Shown here piece after piece: positions 34,089-42,186 of a stretch of 64,000 nucleotides of DNA. Below the pieces are notes generated by a model, which saw only the letters and a program-made list of their open reading frames with translations, ran no database searches and was not told the origin of the DNA. Positions within the stretch are counted from its first letter, which is position 1, and each line of letters begins with the position of its first letter. A program made the position numbers and the translations under genes. This DNA comes from Hymenobacter sublimis (lineage in GTDB: Bacteria; Bacteroidota; Bacteroidia; Cytophagales; Hymenobacteraceae), in assembly GCF_023101345.1 (NCBI RefSeq), contig NZ_CP095848.1, positions 2,735,297-2,799,296 of the forward strand. The letters run 5' to 3'.

Positions 34089-35795
34089 CTACTCCCCGCG
34101 CCGCTCGTTCTTGGTACCCAGAATAAACAGAATGAGGAGCAGGAAAGCGGCTACTCCCAGGCTGTACCACGTAACTACCGGTAGGCCGCGGTGGTAGGGC
34201 ATAGAGGCGGGGTAGCGGCCTAGCAAGCTCAGGCCGGCAAACACAATCATGGCTACGGCTACGGCCGCCAAAATTCCCCGGCTGACTAGCTGGTCAGCTT
34301 TGCGCAGGAGCAGTTGGTAGCCGCTCAGCTCCACGCGCACCCGCAGGTCGCCGCGGGAGATTTTGCGCATGATTTGCCGGACGTCGGTGGGTAGGGTTTG
34401 CAGTAGGGCCAGCAGTTGAGTACCGGTGTACAGGGCCTCGTTCTGGATGTTTTCGGCCGAATACTGCTCGGCAATGATGCGCGTACCGTAGGGCCGCACG
34501 AACTCGAAGGTATTGAAGCGCGGGTGCAGCACCTTACCAATGCCTTCCAGAATCACGAGGGCCCGCAGAATTAAAAACACGGCGCCGGGCACCTGCAGCT
34601 TATAGCGGTAAATGACGCCCTGCAAGGAGTCGGCCAGGTCCGACATGCTCATTTCCTTGACATCGAGGGTCGCAAAATCCTCGATTAGTTGGGCCAAATC
34701 AGCCTCGAAGGCGCGCATATCGGGGATTTCCGAGGTTAGGGCCAGGCGGCGGAAGTTCAGGGCCATGCCGCGCGCATCCTGGCGGGCCATGCCGATGAAT
34801 ACGCCGGCAAAGGCATATTTCTGCTGCTTGGTCAGGCGCCCAACCATGCCGAAGTCGATGAGGACCAGGGTACCGTCGGGGCGCACTAGCACGTTGCCGG
34901 GGTGAGGATCGGCATGGAAGGCACCAAATTCGAAAATCTGGGTCAGGTAGATGTCCATGCCCGTTTCGGCCACTTTCTCCGGACTCAGGCCCCACTCCAG
35001 CAGCTGCGGTTTGTCGGTAATCTTGCAGCCGCTCACGAACTCAATTACCAGGATGCGGTTAGTGCTTAGCTCCCGGTAGGGCCGCGGGATGTAGAACGTG
35101 TCATAGTCCTCGTAGAGCTTGCGGAACTGCTCCATGCTGCGCGCCTCGGAGGTGTAGTCCAGCTCCTTGGTCATGCTCCGCTCGAAGGCATCTACAATGT
35201 CCTGGGGATTGTTCAGGCCCTGGCGGCGCAGAAATGGGGCCGTCAGGCGCACCAGCTCGTGCAGCAAACTTAGGTCGGTGCGCACTTTTTCCTGTACGTC
35301 GGGGCGCTGCACTTTCACCACCACCCGCTCGCCGGACAGCAGGCGGGCTCCGTGCACCTGCCCGATGCTGGCCGAGCCCAAAGGCACCTCATCAAACTCC
35401 GTAAACACCTCTTCCAGCGGGCAACCTAGCTCCTGCTCAATAATCTGGCGGGCCTGAGCCACCGGAAACGGCGGCACGTTGCTTTGCAGCTTCTCAAACT
35501 CGTCGATGAGGGGTTGGGGTAGCAGGTCGGCGCGGTTGCTTAGGGCCTGGGCCAGCTTGATAAAAGTAGGCCCCAGCTCCTCGATAATCATGCGAATGCG
35601 CTGCCAGCGCGTGGTTTCAAACACGGCCTGCTCTCCTTCCTGCCACGAGCGGCGCCGGCCTGGCGGTACCAGTCGCCGGAGGGCCGTGCTGGTTACCACA
35701 TCCTCAAAACCGTAGCGAATGAGCACTTCGGCCACCTGCCGGATGCGCGTGAGGTTGGAAATGGTGTTTTTGAACATGAAGCGCAAAATGAGCAT
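34089..35795 (-). CDS. ABC1/UbiB/AarF atypical kinase family protein
   Basis: A 568-residue membrane-associated protein of the UbiB/COQ8 family, linked elsewhere to quinone metabolism. ELGPTFIKLAQALSNRADLLP near residue 75 corresponds to the KxGQ motif, but reads KLAQ here. Next are the nucleotide loop GSASIGQVHGA (about 140), VVVKVQRP (Lys near 158), DYTSEARSMEQF, FHADPHPGNVLV (about 293) and LIDFGMVG (about 312). Two hydrophobic helices end the protein. UbiB needs no ubiquinone here; a menaquinone role is plausible. The next gene upstream (35942) encodes a phasin-like protein, a common neighbour. Confidence 0.9.
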   Translation of the reverse strand: MLILRFMFKNTISNLTRIRQVAEVLIRYGFEDVVTSTALRRLVPPGRRRSWQEGEQAVFETTRWQRIRMIIEELGPTFIKLAQALSNRADLLPQPLIDEFEKLQSNVPPFPVAQARQIIEQELGCPLEEVFTEFDEVPLGSASIGQVHGARLLSGERVVVKVQRPDVQEKVRTDLSLLHELVRLTAPFLRRQGLNNPQDIVDAFERSMTKELDYTSEARSMEQFRKLYEDYDTFYIPRPYRELSTNRILVIEFVSGCKITDKPQLLEWGLSPEKVAETGMDIYLTQIFEFGAFHADPHPGNVLVRPDGTLVLIDFGMVGRLTKQQKYAFAGVFIGMARQDARGMALNFRRLALTSEIPDMRAFEADLAQLIEDFATLDVKEMSMSDLADSLQGVIYRYKLQVPGAVFLILRALVILEGIGKVLHPRFNTFEFVRPYGTRIIAEQYSAENIQNEALYTGTQLLALLQTLPTDVRQIMRKISRGDLRVRVELSGYQLLLRKADQLVSRGILAAVAVAMIVFAGLSLLGRYPASMPYHRGLPVVTWYSLGVAAFLLLILFILGTKNERRGE

Positions 35796-35884
35796 GCCTG
35801 GCAGCTACTACAACCCGCTGCCACCGCCAAAGTACTAGGTTAGCGGCGGAGAGTTGATACCCCCAGCCTCCGACGAAGAAAGAT

Positions 35885-35918
35885 AAAAACCCCAGCCATG
35901 CTGCATGACCGGGGTTTT
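35885..35918 (-). terminator. Terminator of the phasin-like gene
   Basis: In the minus-strand RNA, AAAACCCCGGUCAUG pairs with CAUGGCUGGGGUUUU through two G-U pairs and is followed by U residues. It lies 24 bp past the stop at 35942. Confidence 0.85.
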
Positions 35919-35941
35919 CAGATGAGCGTTTGGCCGATCAG

Positions 35942-36490
35942 CTACGAGAGCTGGCTGCCGCTGCTTGAGGTGTTGTCGTTGGGCGAAATGGCTTTCTTGG
36001 CGGCCGTTTTGTTGGCCTTTTCTTCCTTGCTTTCCGGGGTGCTTGCTTTCTTGGGCTTGCTGGTGGTGTTGCCGCTTTTGGCGCTGGCGGCTTTCACGGC
36101 CGCTGCGGTTTTTGCGGCCGTGGTGGTAGCCTTCACGGAAGTGGAGCTAACCTTACCGGCCGCGGGTGAGGTAGCGGCCGCGTCGTCAGAAGCACCCGCG
36201 GCCTTCGACTTCGAGCCCCCTTTCACCGTGCGCTTCAATTCTTCCACGTCGGCGTTGGTAGCAATGCCGGCGGTTTTCATCAGGCGGGAAGCCAGGCCTT
36301 GAAACTGCTTTTCCAGCTCCTGCCGCTTGGTATCGGTATTTTTCTTCAGCTCGTCCATGATTTTGGCGCCCTCTTGCTCCGAGAGTTTGCTATCCTGCAC
36401 CAGCTTGTCGATGGTGCTCTGCACCCGGTCGTTGGTGAGCGAAACGAGGCCCACGCCAGCATTGATGAACTTCTTAAACAGATCTTCCAT
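35942..36490 (-). CDS. Phasin/PhaF-like protein with basic Ala/Lys-rich tail
   Basis: 182 residues. The N-terminal ~85 form a predicted coiled coil (FKKFINAGVGLVSLTNDRVQSTIDKLVQ, hallmark NAGVGLVSLT, then ELEKQFQGLASRLMKTAG). This resembles the PhaF/PhaI granule-associated domain found in many bacteria next to ABC1 kinases. The C-terminal ~95 are low-complexity A, K, S and T with an alternating AAKTAAAVKAASAK pattern, like PhaF histone-like tails that bind DNA. No PHA synthase gene is present in the window, so a granule role is unproven. Confidence 0.7.
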   Translation of the reverse strand: MEDLFKKFINAGVGLVSLTNDRVQSTIDKLVQDSKLSEQEGAKIMDELKKNTDTKRQELEKQFQGLASRLMKTAGIATNADVEELKRTVKGGSKSKAAGASDDAAATSPAAGKVSSTSVKATTTAAKTAAAVKAASAKSGNTTSKPKKASTPESKEEKANKTAAKKAISPNDNTSSSGSQLS

Positions 36491-36651
36491 GGAACCAAGG
36501 AGTTAGAAAATGAGGGTGAGAATGAAGAGAATACGCAAAAACCGGAGGTACAACACCGTGGCTGGGGCCATCTTTTACCGCTCCTACCCCTAATAATGCT
36601 GAACTGGCAGCGAGGCAGCGGGCAGTTGTAGTGCTGGGCCAGAGGTAGCAT

Positions 36652-37578
36652 TTACGCCGCCTTGGCCGCTTCGGGTGCCGCCCACACCTGATGGGTAAAA
36701 TCGGCTACCCGGCGCAGGGCGACACGGGCCTCGGGCAGAAAGAGCCAGAACAAATGCCACCAGTGCACCAGCCCCTCGAACACCTGCAGGGTTACGGGCG
36801 AGCCGGCCGCACGCGCCTTTTGCACAAACCGGAGCACGTCGTCGCCCAGCACCTCGGCGTCGGAAATCTGGATGAGCAACGGGGGTAGGCCGTACAGTTC
36901 AGCCCGCACCGGCGACACCAACGGATGCGCAAGAGACGCGGCCGCCGCGTAAAGCGGACCCCATCCCCTGATTTCCAAGGCTTCCAGCACCTGGCTTTCC
37001 TCCTGACACACGCGCCGAAGCACACTAGTTGGCAGCACCAAATCGGTCCAGGGGGAAAGGCCAACGGCGGCGGCAGGCAGGGGTTCCTGGTTGGCTCGCA
37101 AGGCCAGCAGCAGGGCCAGCGCCAAGCCGCCCCCGGCCGAGTCGCCGGCCACAATAATGTCAGTGGCGGCGTAGCCTTGGTTCAGCAGCCAGCGGTAAGC
37201 TAGCTGGGCGTCGTCGAGGGCCGCTGGAAAAGGGTATTCAGGAGCCTTGCGGTAGTTGATGGCCAAGGCGTTAACCCCGCACTGCTGGGCCAAAGCCCCG
37301 ATTAGGGCCCGGTGCGTGTTCAGGGAACCCAGCACGTAGCCGCCGCCGTGCAGGTACAGCAGTACCCGCCCCGGCGTAGCTTCGGCCGGTTGTATCCATT
37401 CGGCGGCCATGCCGTCCACGTCTGCATCTTTAAGAAACACGTTCCAGGGCATGAGCTGACCCAAGGAGGCAACTTCCAGGGCCAGACGCATAGCTGCCAG
37501 TCCCGGCCGGCGCCGGGCTAGTGGTCCCGTGGCGGCGGTAAGAAGTTGCTTTAAAAGTACATGCTGCGTGGAGGGCAT
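36652..37578 (-). CDS. Alpha/beta hydrolase, hormone-sensitive-lipase (family IV) type esterase
   Basis: A 308-residue cytoplasmic esterase. The oxyanion motif HGGGYVLGS is at about residue 77 and the nucleophile elbow GDSAGGGLAL at about 147. The acid is probably Asp in ISDAEVLGDD (about 240) and the His is in EGLVHWWH (about 270), completing the triad. Such enzymes hydrolyse short acyl esters. It lies upstream of the phasin-like gene with a 161-bp gap; no functional link is evident. Confidence 0.85.
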   Translation of the reverse strand: MPSTQHVLLKQLLTAATGPLARRRPGLAAMRLALEVASLGQLMPWNVFLKDADVDGMAAEWIQPAEATPGRVLLYLHGGGYVLGSLNTHRALIGALAQQCGVNALAINYRKAPEYPFPAALDDAQLAYRWLLNQGYAATDIIVAGDSAGGGLALALLLALRANQEPLPAAAVGLSPWTDLVLPTSVLRRVCQEESQVLEALEIRGWGPLYAAAASLAHPLVSPVRAELYGLPPLLIQISDAEVLGDDVLRFVQKARAAGSPVTLQVFEGLVHWWHLFWLFLPEARVALRRVADFTHQVWAAPEAAKAA

Positions 37579-37694
37579 TGAATGACGAACGATTAGGTAG
37601 TGAGGTAGCCCCCGTCAGATTACGTGGCCCGCCCGACGCAGAACCAACTTGTGCTCATTACAAGGGTGGCCCAGACGTGGGAGCAGGTGCCCAT

Positions 37695-38864
37695 TCACTT
37701 GGCAGGTTGGCTTTTCCCGATTCGGTGGCCTTTGTAGCCGCGAATGGCAATGGGAATCCACCCTAATACGGGAATAAAGAAGGTGAGGGTGAACGGATTG
37801 CGCCACAGCATGCGCCAGTAGGCACCGGGCCTGCGCAAATCCAGGGTGAAGTCGCGGCGGCCGTTGTGCACGTACTGGCGCTCAAACTCCCGAAACAGCG
37901 CCGGCCAGGCCCAGGGCAGGAAAAACGGGAAGTAGCGCCAGTTCTCCTTGATGCGCTGCCACAGCTCGGCCCAGCGGTAGGGCTGCTGCCCGTATTGCTG
38001 CACGGCGGCGTCCAGCTCCGTCTGCATCCGGTCCCGAATCTGGCCCGACAGCTCTTCGTATTCGGGGCGGGTTAGCTCGGGGGTAGCCTTGTTCGTCAGC
38101 TCGTAGGGCCGGATGCGCTGCCCCAGCACAAAGGTGAGTTTGGCGGGAAACGCCATGTAAAAAAACCACGGCTGCAGCAGCACCAGTAGCAGAATTGGGC
38201 CCATCGGGATAAAGGGAATACCAATTTTCTTGCTTAGCCGGTTCACCCAATCCCAGCTGTAGGCGTGAGGATTCAGGTACTCGCCATTGATGGTGTAAAA
38301 GGGCACAATATCGGTGCGGTGCTCAATGCCCAGGCGCACGATGCTGGTAGCTAGGCGCTGCAGCTGATACTTCCGGTTGAAGCCCTTGCCGATGCCCGCC
38401 ACTCCCTCGGGATAGAGCATCAGGTTATGCTTCTGGTAGTACATCATCGTCTCGAAGTTGAGCGTAGTAGCATCCACGCAGCCGCACTTCTTCCAGAAGT
38501 TTTTCACCAGAAACGGATTCATCAGTACCGATTGGGAGAGCATGGGCGCCGACAGGGGCCGGGGTAAATCGGAGAGGTTGGGTAGGCGGCGCCACAGGTG
38601 CGACAAGGCTACCATGGCATCCCAGGGGAAAGCCATACCGGAGTGGTTGGAGGCAAAAATCAGGGGCCGGTCGGGCCGGTTGCGCTGCGGGAAATTCTCG
38701 AACCCCACCAGTTTCGAGCGAAACCAGACCCGGTCGAGCAGCTGAAGAATGTTGCGGTCCAGGGTTTCCACGAAATTTTCGTCGAAATAATCAGAGTAGA
38801 TATGCTGATTCGCCTGGATGGCGGGTGGCACCTGAAGCTGCGCGGCAGACAAGGGGTAAGCCAT
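37695..38864 (-). CDS. Lysophospholipid acyltransferase family protein
   Basis: A 389-residue protein. The acyltransferase site FASNHSGMAFPWDAMV is near residue 100, with an H-x7-D spacing in place of the usual H-x4-D. An EGVAGIGKGFNRKY segment (the substrate-phosphate site, like FPEG) is near 155. Three hydrophobic stretches follow (ILLLVLLQPWFFYMAF and two near the C terminus). It probably acylates a glycerolipid or another membrane lipid at the inner membrane. The specific substrate cannot be read from sequence. It starts at ATG 38864. Confidence 0.75.
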   Translation of the reverse strand: MAYPLSAAQLQVPPAIQANQHIYSDYFDENFVETLDRNILQLLDRVWFRSKLVGFENFPQRNRPDRPLIFASNHSGMAFPWDAMVALSHLWRRLPNLSDLPRPLSAPMLSQSVLMNPFLVKNFWKKCGCVDATTLNFETMMYYQKHNLMLYPEGVAGIGKGFNRKYQLQRLATSIVRLGIEHRTDIVPFYTINGEYLNPHAYSWDWVNRLSKKIGIPFIPMGPILLLVLLQPWFFYMAFPAKLTFVLGQRIRPYELTNKATPELTRPEYEELSGQIRDRMQTELDAAVQQYGQQPYRWAELWQRIKENWRYFPFFLPWAWPALFREFERQYVHNGRRDFTLDLRRPGAYWRMLWRNPFTLTFFIPVLGWIPIAIRGYKGHRIGKSQPAK

Positions 38865-39057
38865 GCGGAAGAAATGGGCGGGCGTGGGAAAGCAACCGGA
38901 ATGGGGCAGCTTCTAAGGTACGGATTTTGACGAGCGAAGCCGACGCGTGCAGCGGGCTGGCTCCGGAGCGTTTACGCCCCGCCGGGGCAGATGGCTGCGC
39001 TCCAGCCCAAATAGCTGAGTTTTGGTTTTGTGCCGGGAGTTGCTGGGCTGGGCCGCA

Positions 39058-40353
39058 CTAGATCTGCCGTTTCAGGCGTACGGCCGTCGTGAACAGGTCG
39101 CCGGTGGAGCGACGCACCACAAATAAGAGGGTGCGGCCGTCGGCTGAATGCAGGAGCCGGCTCAGCTGGGTTAAGCTGATGGCATCACTGGGCAGCAGAT
39201 TAATGGACAAAATTTCGTCGCCGGGCCGAATGCCGGCCTCAGCCGCCGGGCCGCTCGCATCTACGCGCAGTACGCGGTATTGCCGGTAGTTTGGGCCCGT
39301 CGCCAGCACCTCAAACCCGCACATGTCGTGCTCAAATGGGTCGCGGAAGGTGAGGTTGGGGCGGAGCAGCAGCTGGTTGTGGGCGTAATCAATGATGACG
39401 GTAAAGCGCTTAAGCAGTTCAAACCCCAGGTTGCCATTGCGGGGTACATCGGCCCGCATGGCTACATCAGCCGCGTCAGGAAAGGAAGTTAACAGGGCCG
39501 GTACCCGGTAGCGCCCCAGTTGCAGGGCCGGTACGCGCCCTAAATACCCGTTGATATTGCCGTTGAGCCCGCGCCCGAGTTGGGTGCGCAACCGGGTAGG
39601 CGGCACGGCCAGGCGCGCGTCGGAGGTGGTTTCAACCGACAGGGCGTGGCCGGCGCCGGTGTCGAGTACCAGTTTTAGGGGTAGGCTCAGGGAATCATTC
39701 AACTGGACGGGCAGCGTAACGTAGGGCTTGCGCCCCTCCATATCCAGGGGGATGCGGGCCCAGCGCCGGCCGCGCGGGGCGCGAAAGGAGGCTGGGTTGT
39801 GCAGGGTAATTAGTTCTTCGGCGGGGTTTACCTCCACCACAAAGCTCTGAAAAACGTCGGAGCCCAACAGGCCATGAATGGGGATGCCCACGTAGCCGGA
39901 CAGGTTCAGCACATCATCGGAGAGCATCAGAAAGGGCAGGGCCGGTGCTTCTGCCTTGCCCGGCAGGCGCACGGCCACGGCCGGTATGTGAAACGCCTCC
40001 AGCGGATTTTCCTCCCCGGCCCCGGCAACCAGGAAGCGCCGGCCCACCGATAGGTTCAACTCCTGGCCCAAACGCGGATCGGTTATCAGGGAGGTGTTGA
40101 TGCCCGTGTCCAGCACAAAATTGAAGGGCCCTTTGTTGTTCAGCCAGATTTGTAGCACCATCAGGTTGCGTTGCAACAGGAAGGGTACATGAACCCGGTG
40201 CTTCTGCTTGCCCGCCAAGTGAAACGAGGCATGCTGGGCCCGCACCGGTTCGGCGCTCAAGCAGCACCCAAGTGCCAGGGCCAGCAGCATACGGATTCCT
40301 ACCGCCCGAGCGCGGCCCGAAAACAGCAGAAAAGCGCAGACTAGCACGAACAT
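39058..40353 (-). CDS. Retropepsin-like aspartyl protease with PDZ domain
   Basis: A 431-residue exported protein with a signal peptide (MLLALALGCCLSAEPVRAQ from an internal ATG at 40290; the longer frame start is 40353). Two pepsin-like aspartate motifs are present, FVLDTGINTSLI (about residue 80) and LVLDTGAGHALSV (about 210), so both lobes of the active site are in one chain. The C-terminal ~80 residues form a PDZ domain (VLRVDASGPAAEAGIRPGDEI, hallmark AGIRPGDEILSIN). It probably works in the periplasm on envelope proteins or peptides. The group occurs widely in Bacteroidota and its natural substrate is unknown. Confidence 0.85.
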   Translation of the reverse strand: MFVLVCAFLLFSGRARAVGIRMLLALALGCCLSAEPVRAQHASFHLAGKQKHRVHVPFLLQRNLMVLQIWLNNKGPFNFVLDTGINTSLITDPRLGQELNLSVGRRFLVAGAGEENPLEAFHIPAVAVRLPGKAEAPALPFLMLSDDVLNLSGYVGIPIHGLLGSDVFQSFVVEVNPAEELITLHNPASFRAPRGRRWARIPLDMEGRKPYVTLPVQLNDSLSLPLKLVLDTGAGHALSVETTSDARLAVPPTRLRTQLGRGLNGNINGYLGRVPALQLGRYRVPALLTSFPDAADVAMRADVPRNGNLGFELLKRFTVIIDYAHNQLLLRPNLTFRDPFEHDMCGFEVLATGPNYRQYRVLRVDASGPAAEAGIRPGDEILSINLLPSDAISLTQLSRLLHSADGRTLLFVVRRSTGDLFTTAVRLKRQI

Positions 40354-40436
40354 AGGGGTGGGAAGGTGGGCCTGGTAAGTTAACCAAAAATCCTATTCCG
40401 TGCACCCGCTACCTAGGCTTTGTTGCCAACAAAAAC

Positions 40437-41510
40437 TCAGCCTTCTGGCCTCTCCCACACGCCCCGCGGATTGTAATAGAGCTGGCCCTCCTGAATGCGC
40501 AGGGGCGCGGCCACATTGTTATGATACAACTGGCCGGTGCCCAATCCCTGCGGAAAACCGGGCTGGGCGCAGCTGCTAGCCAGCTGGCTCACGGCGTTCA
40601 GCCCCACGTTCGACTCCAGGGCCGAGGTAAGCCACCAGCCAATGCCCTGAGCCTGGGCCCGGGCGGCCCAAGCTTGGCTGGCTTGGAGGCCACCTACCAG
40701 GGTAGGCTTCAGAATCAGGTAGGCGGGGCGGGTTTGTTCTAGCAAGGCTTCCTGCTGGGCGACTTCCGTCAGGCCAATCAGCTCCTCGTCCAGGGCTACG
40801 GGCACCGGCGAGTGGCGGCACACCTCGCGCATGGCGGCCCACTGCCCGGCCCGGATGGGCTGCTCAATGGAGTGCAGCTCGAAGCGGGCTAACTGCTCCA
40901 GCTTGTGCAGGGCTTCGGTGGGGGCAAATGCGCCATTGGCGTCCACACGCAGGGTCAGACGCTCGGGCCCCGCTACCATCCGTATTTCCCGCAGCAAGTC
41001 TAGCTCCGTGGCGAAGTCGAGGCTGCCAATTTTAAGCTTCAGGCAGGTGTAACCTTCGGTCAGCTTTTTTTCGATCTGCTCGCGCATAAAAGCCGCCTCA
41101 CCCATCCAAATCAGGCCGTTGATGGGTACGCCAGCCTCGCCCCGGCTAAAGGCCGTGTCGTAGAGCAAGTGGCGGCCGCCGTGCTGCAGGTCGAGGACGG
41201 CCGTTTCCAGGGCGAAGCGTAGCGCGGGCCACTCGGGGCCTACCAGTTCGGCGGCTTCCTCGGGTAGCAGTTCCCGGAGCTGGCGGCGGTTGAACTCCCG
41301 CACGAATCCTTCCAGAGTAGCTTCAAAATCGGGGCGGTAGTCGGGGCTGAGGCCAGCCAACGGGGCCGCTTCGCCCAGGCCTTCCACCTGAGGCTCGGCG
41401 GAGTCGTGCAGGTGCAGGTAGTGCGCTACATGCTCGGTAAGGGCTCCGCGGGAAGTCCGGGCCGGAAAATTAAAGTGCAACACGCGGCGGGAAAGGCGGA
41501 GCTGGAGCAT
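40437..41510 (-). CDS. menC: o-Succinylbenzoate synthase (enolase superfamily)
   Basis: Dehydrates SHCHC to o-succinylbenzoate in menaquinone synthesis. The 357-residue protein shows the superfamily residues in order: catalytic Lys in CLKLKIGSLDF (about 158), metal ligands Asp in RVDANGAF (about 188), Glu in SIEQPIRAG (about 216) and Asp in ALDEELIG (about 241), then the second Lys in LILKPTLVGG (about 265). The C-terminal segment TSALESNVGLNAV is typical of MenC over other family members. No other men gene lies nearby. Confidence 0.92.
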   Translation of the reverse strand: MLQLRLSRRVLHFNFPARTSRGALTEHVAHYLHLHDSAEPQVEGLGEAAPLAGLSPDYRPDFEATLEGFVREFNRRQLRELLPEEAAELVGPEWPALRFALETAVLDLQHGGRHLLYDTAFSRGEAGVPINGLIWMGEAAFMREQIEKKLTEGYTCLKLKIGSLDFATELDLLREIRMVAGPERLTLRVDANGAFAPTEALHKLEQLARFELHSIEQPIRAGQWAAMREVCRHSPVPVALDEELIGLTEVAQQEALLEQTRPAYLILKPTLVGGLQASQAWAARAQAQGIGWWLTSALESNVGLNAVSQLASSCAQPGFPQGLGTGQLYHNNVAAPLRIQEGQLYYNPRGVWERPEG

Positions 41511-41596
41511 GGCAAGGCAAACAGGGTGGCAGGTACAGAACGGCTAGGAGCGGCAATATACGGCCCACCCCGCGGCGGGGTAGCCCCCACGGCAAA

Positions 41597-41672
41597 CGCC
41601 GCTCCGGCATCGGAAGCCCGATGCCGGAGCGGCGCTATAAAAGCGACGGAGCTGGTAAAACCAGCTCCGTCG
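41597..41672 (-). terminator. Two stacked perfect hairpins downstream of the KGG gene
   Basis: The first stem, 13 bp (CGACGGAGCTGGT, 41644-41656, with 41660-41672, loop AAA), lies 18 bp past the KGG stop. On the minus strand it is followed by CTTTTAT, a usable terminator. The second, 17 bp (41597-41613 with 41618-41634, loop AAGC, core GCTCCGGCATCGG), follows 9 bp later without a T-run. Confidence 0.8.
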
Positions 41673-41690
41673 TTGTCCTCAGTGGTAAGC

Positions 41691-41927
41691 TTATTCAGCG
41701 GCAGTGCCCTGCGTGCCGCGGCCGCGGCTTGCTTGGCCCCCCTTACGGCCAGCAGCCCGGGCTTCTTCTGAGGTAAAACGATGACCCCGACCGCTCTGGT
41801 GCGAGGCGCGGCCGCCCTCGCTGGCAATGCGGCGCTGGGTGGCGGGGTCCATGGCGGCAAAGCCCCGCGGACGCTTTAAAACGGGCGTTTCAGTGGAGTT
41901 TGTGCGATTGGCAGATTTGGTGTTCAT
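41691..41927 (-). CDS. KGG-motif stress protein (YciG/GsiB/con-10 type)
   Basis: A 78-residue hydrophilic protein with the KGG-family core RGFAAMDPATQRRIASEGG (the family opening RGFASM(D/S)PE-like) and then RAAGRKGGQASRG. It is strongly basic and Gly-rich. Members are stress-induced or desiccation-related and probably intrinsically disordered. A hairpin in its leader (41956-41991, CTCAGG...CCTGAG) may affect expression. Confidence 0.85.
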   Translation of the reverse strand: MNTKSANRTNSTETPVLKRPRGFAAMDPATQRRIASEGGRASHQSGRGHRFTSEEARAAGRKGGQASRGRGTQGTAAE

Positions 41928-42186
41928 AGCTCGTGGGGTAAGTGTGGAAAGGAATACTCAGGTCGAAAAGTGTTCTTTTTACGGCCTGAGGTAACTCAAG
42001 ATGCCGGAGAAATGGCCAAAAACCAATTTGTAATTGTAAAATACCGCTTTGTACTGAGGAGCTGCCCGTAATTATACGCGGCCCTTACGTCAAACACGTA
42101 CCGCCGAGCTTACGCACCATCTGGCCGCAAAACTACCCGCCCCGTTTGCCGTTTAGCAGGAGTGCTAGCCTCTCACTTTTCGCGTC

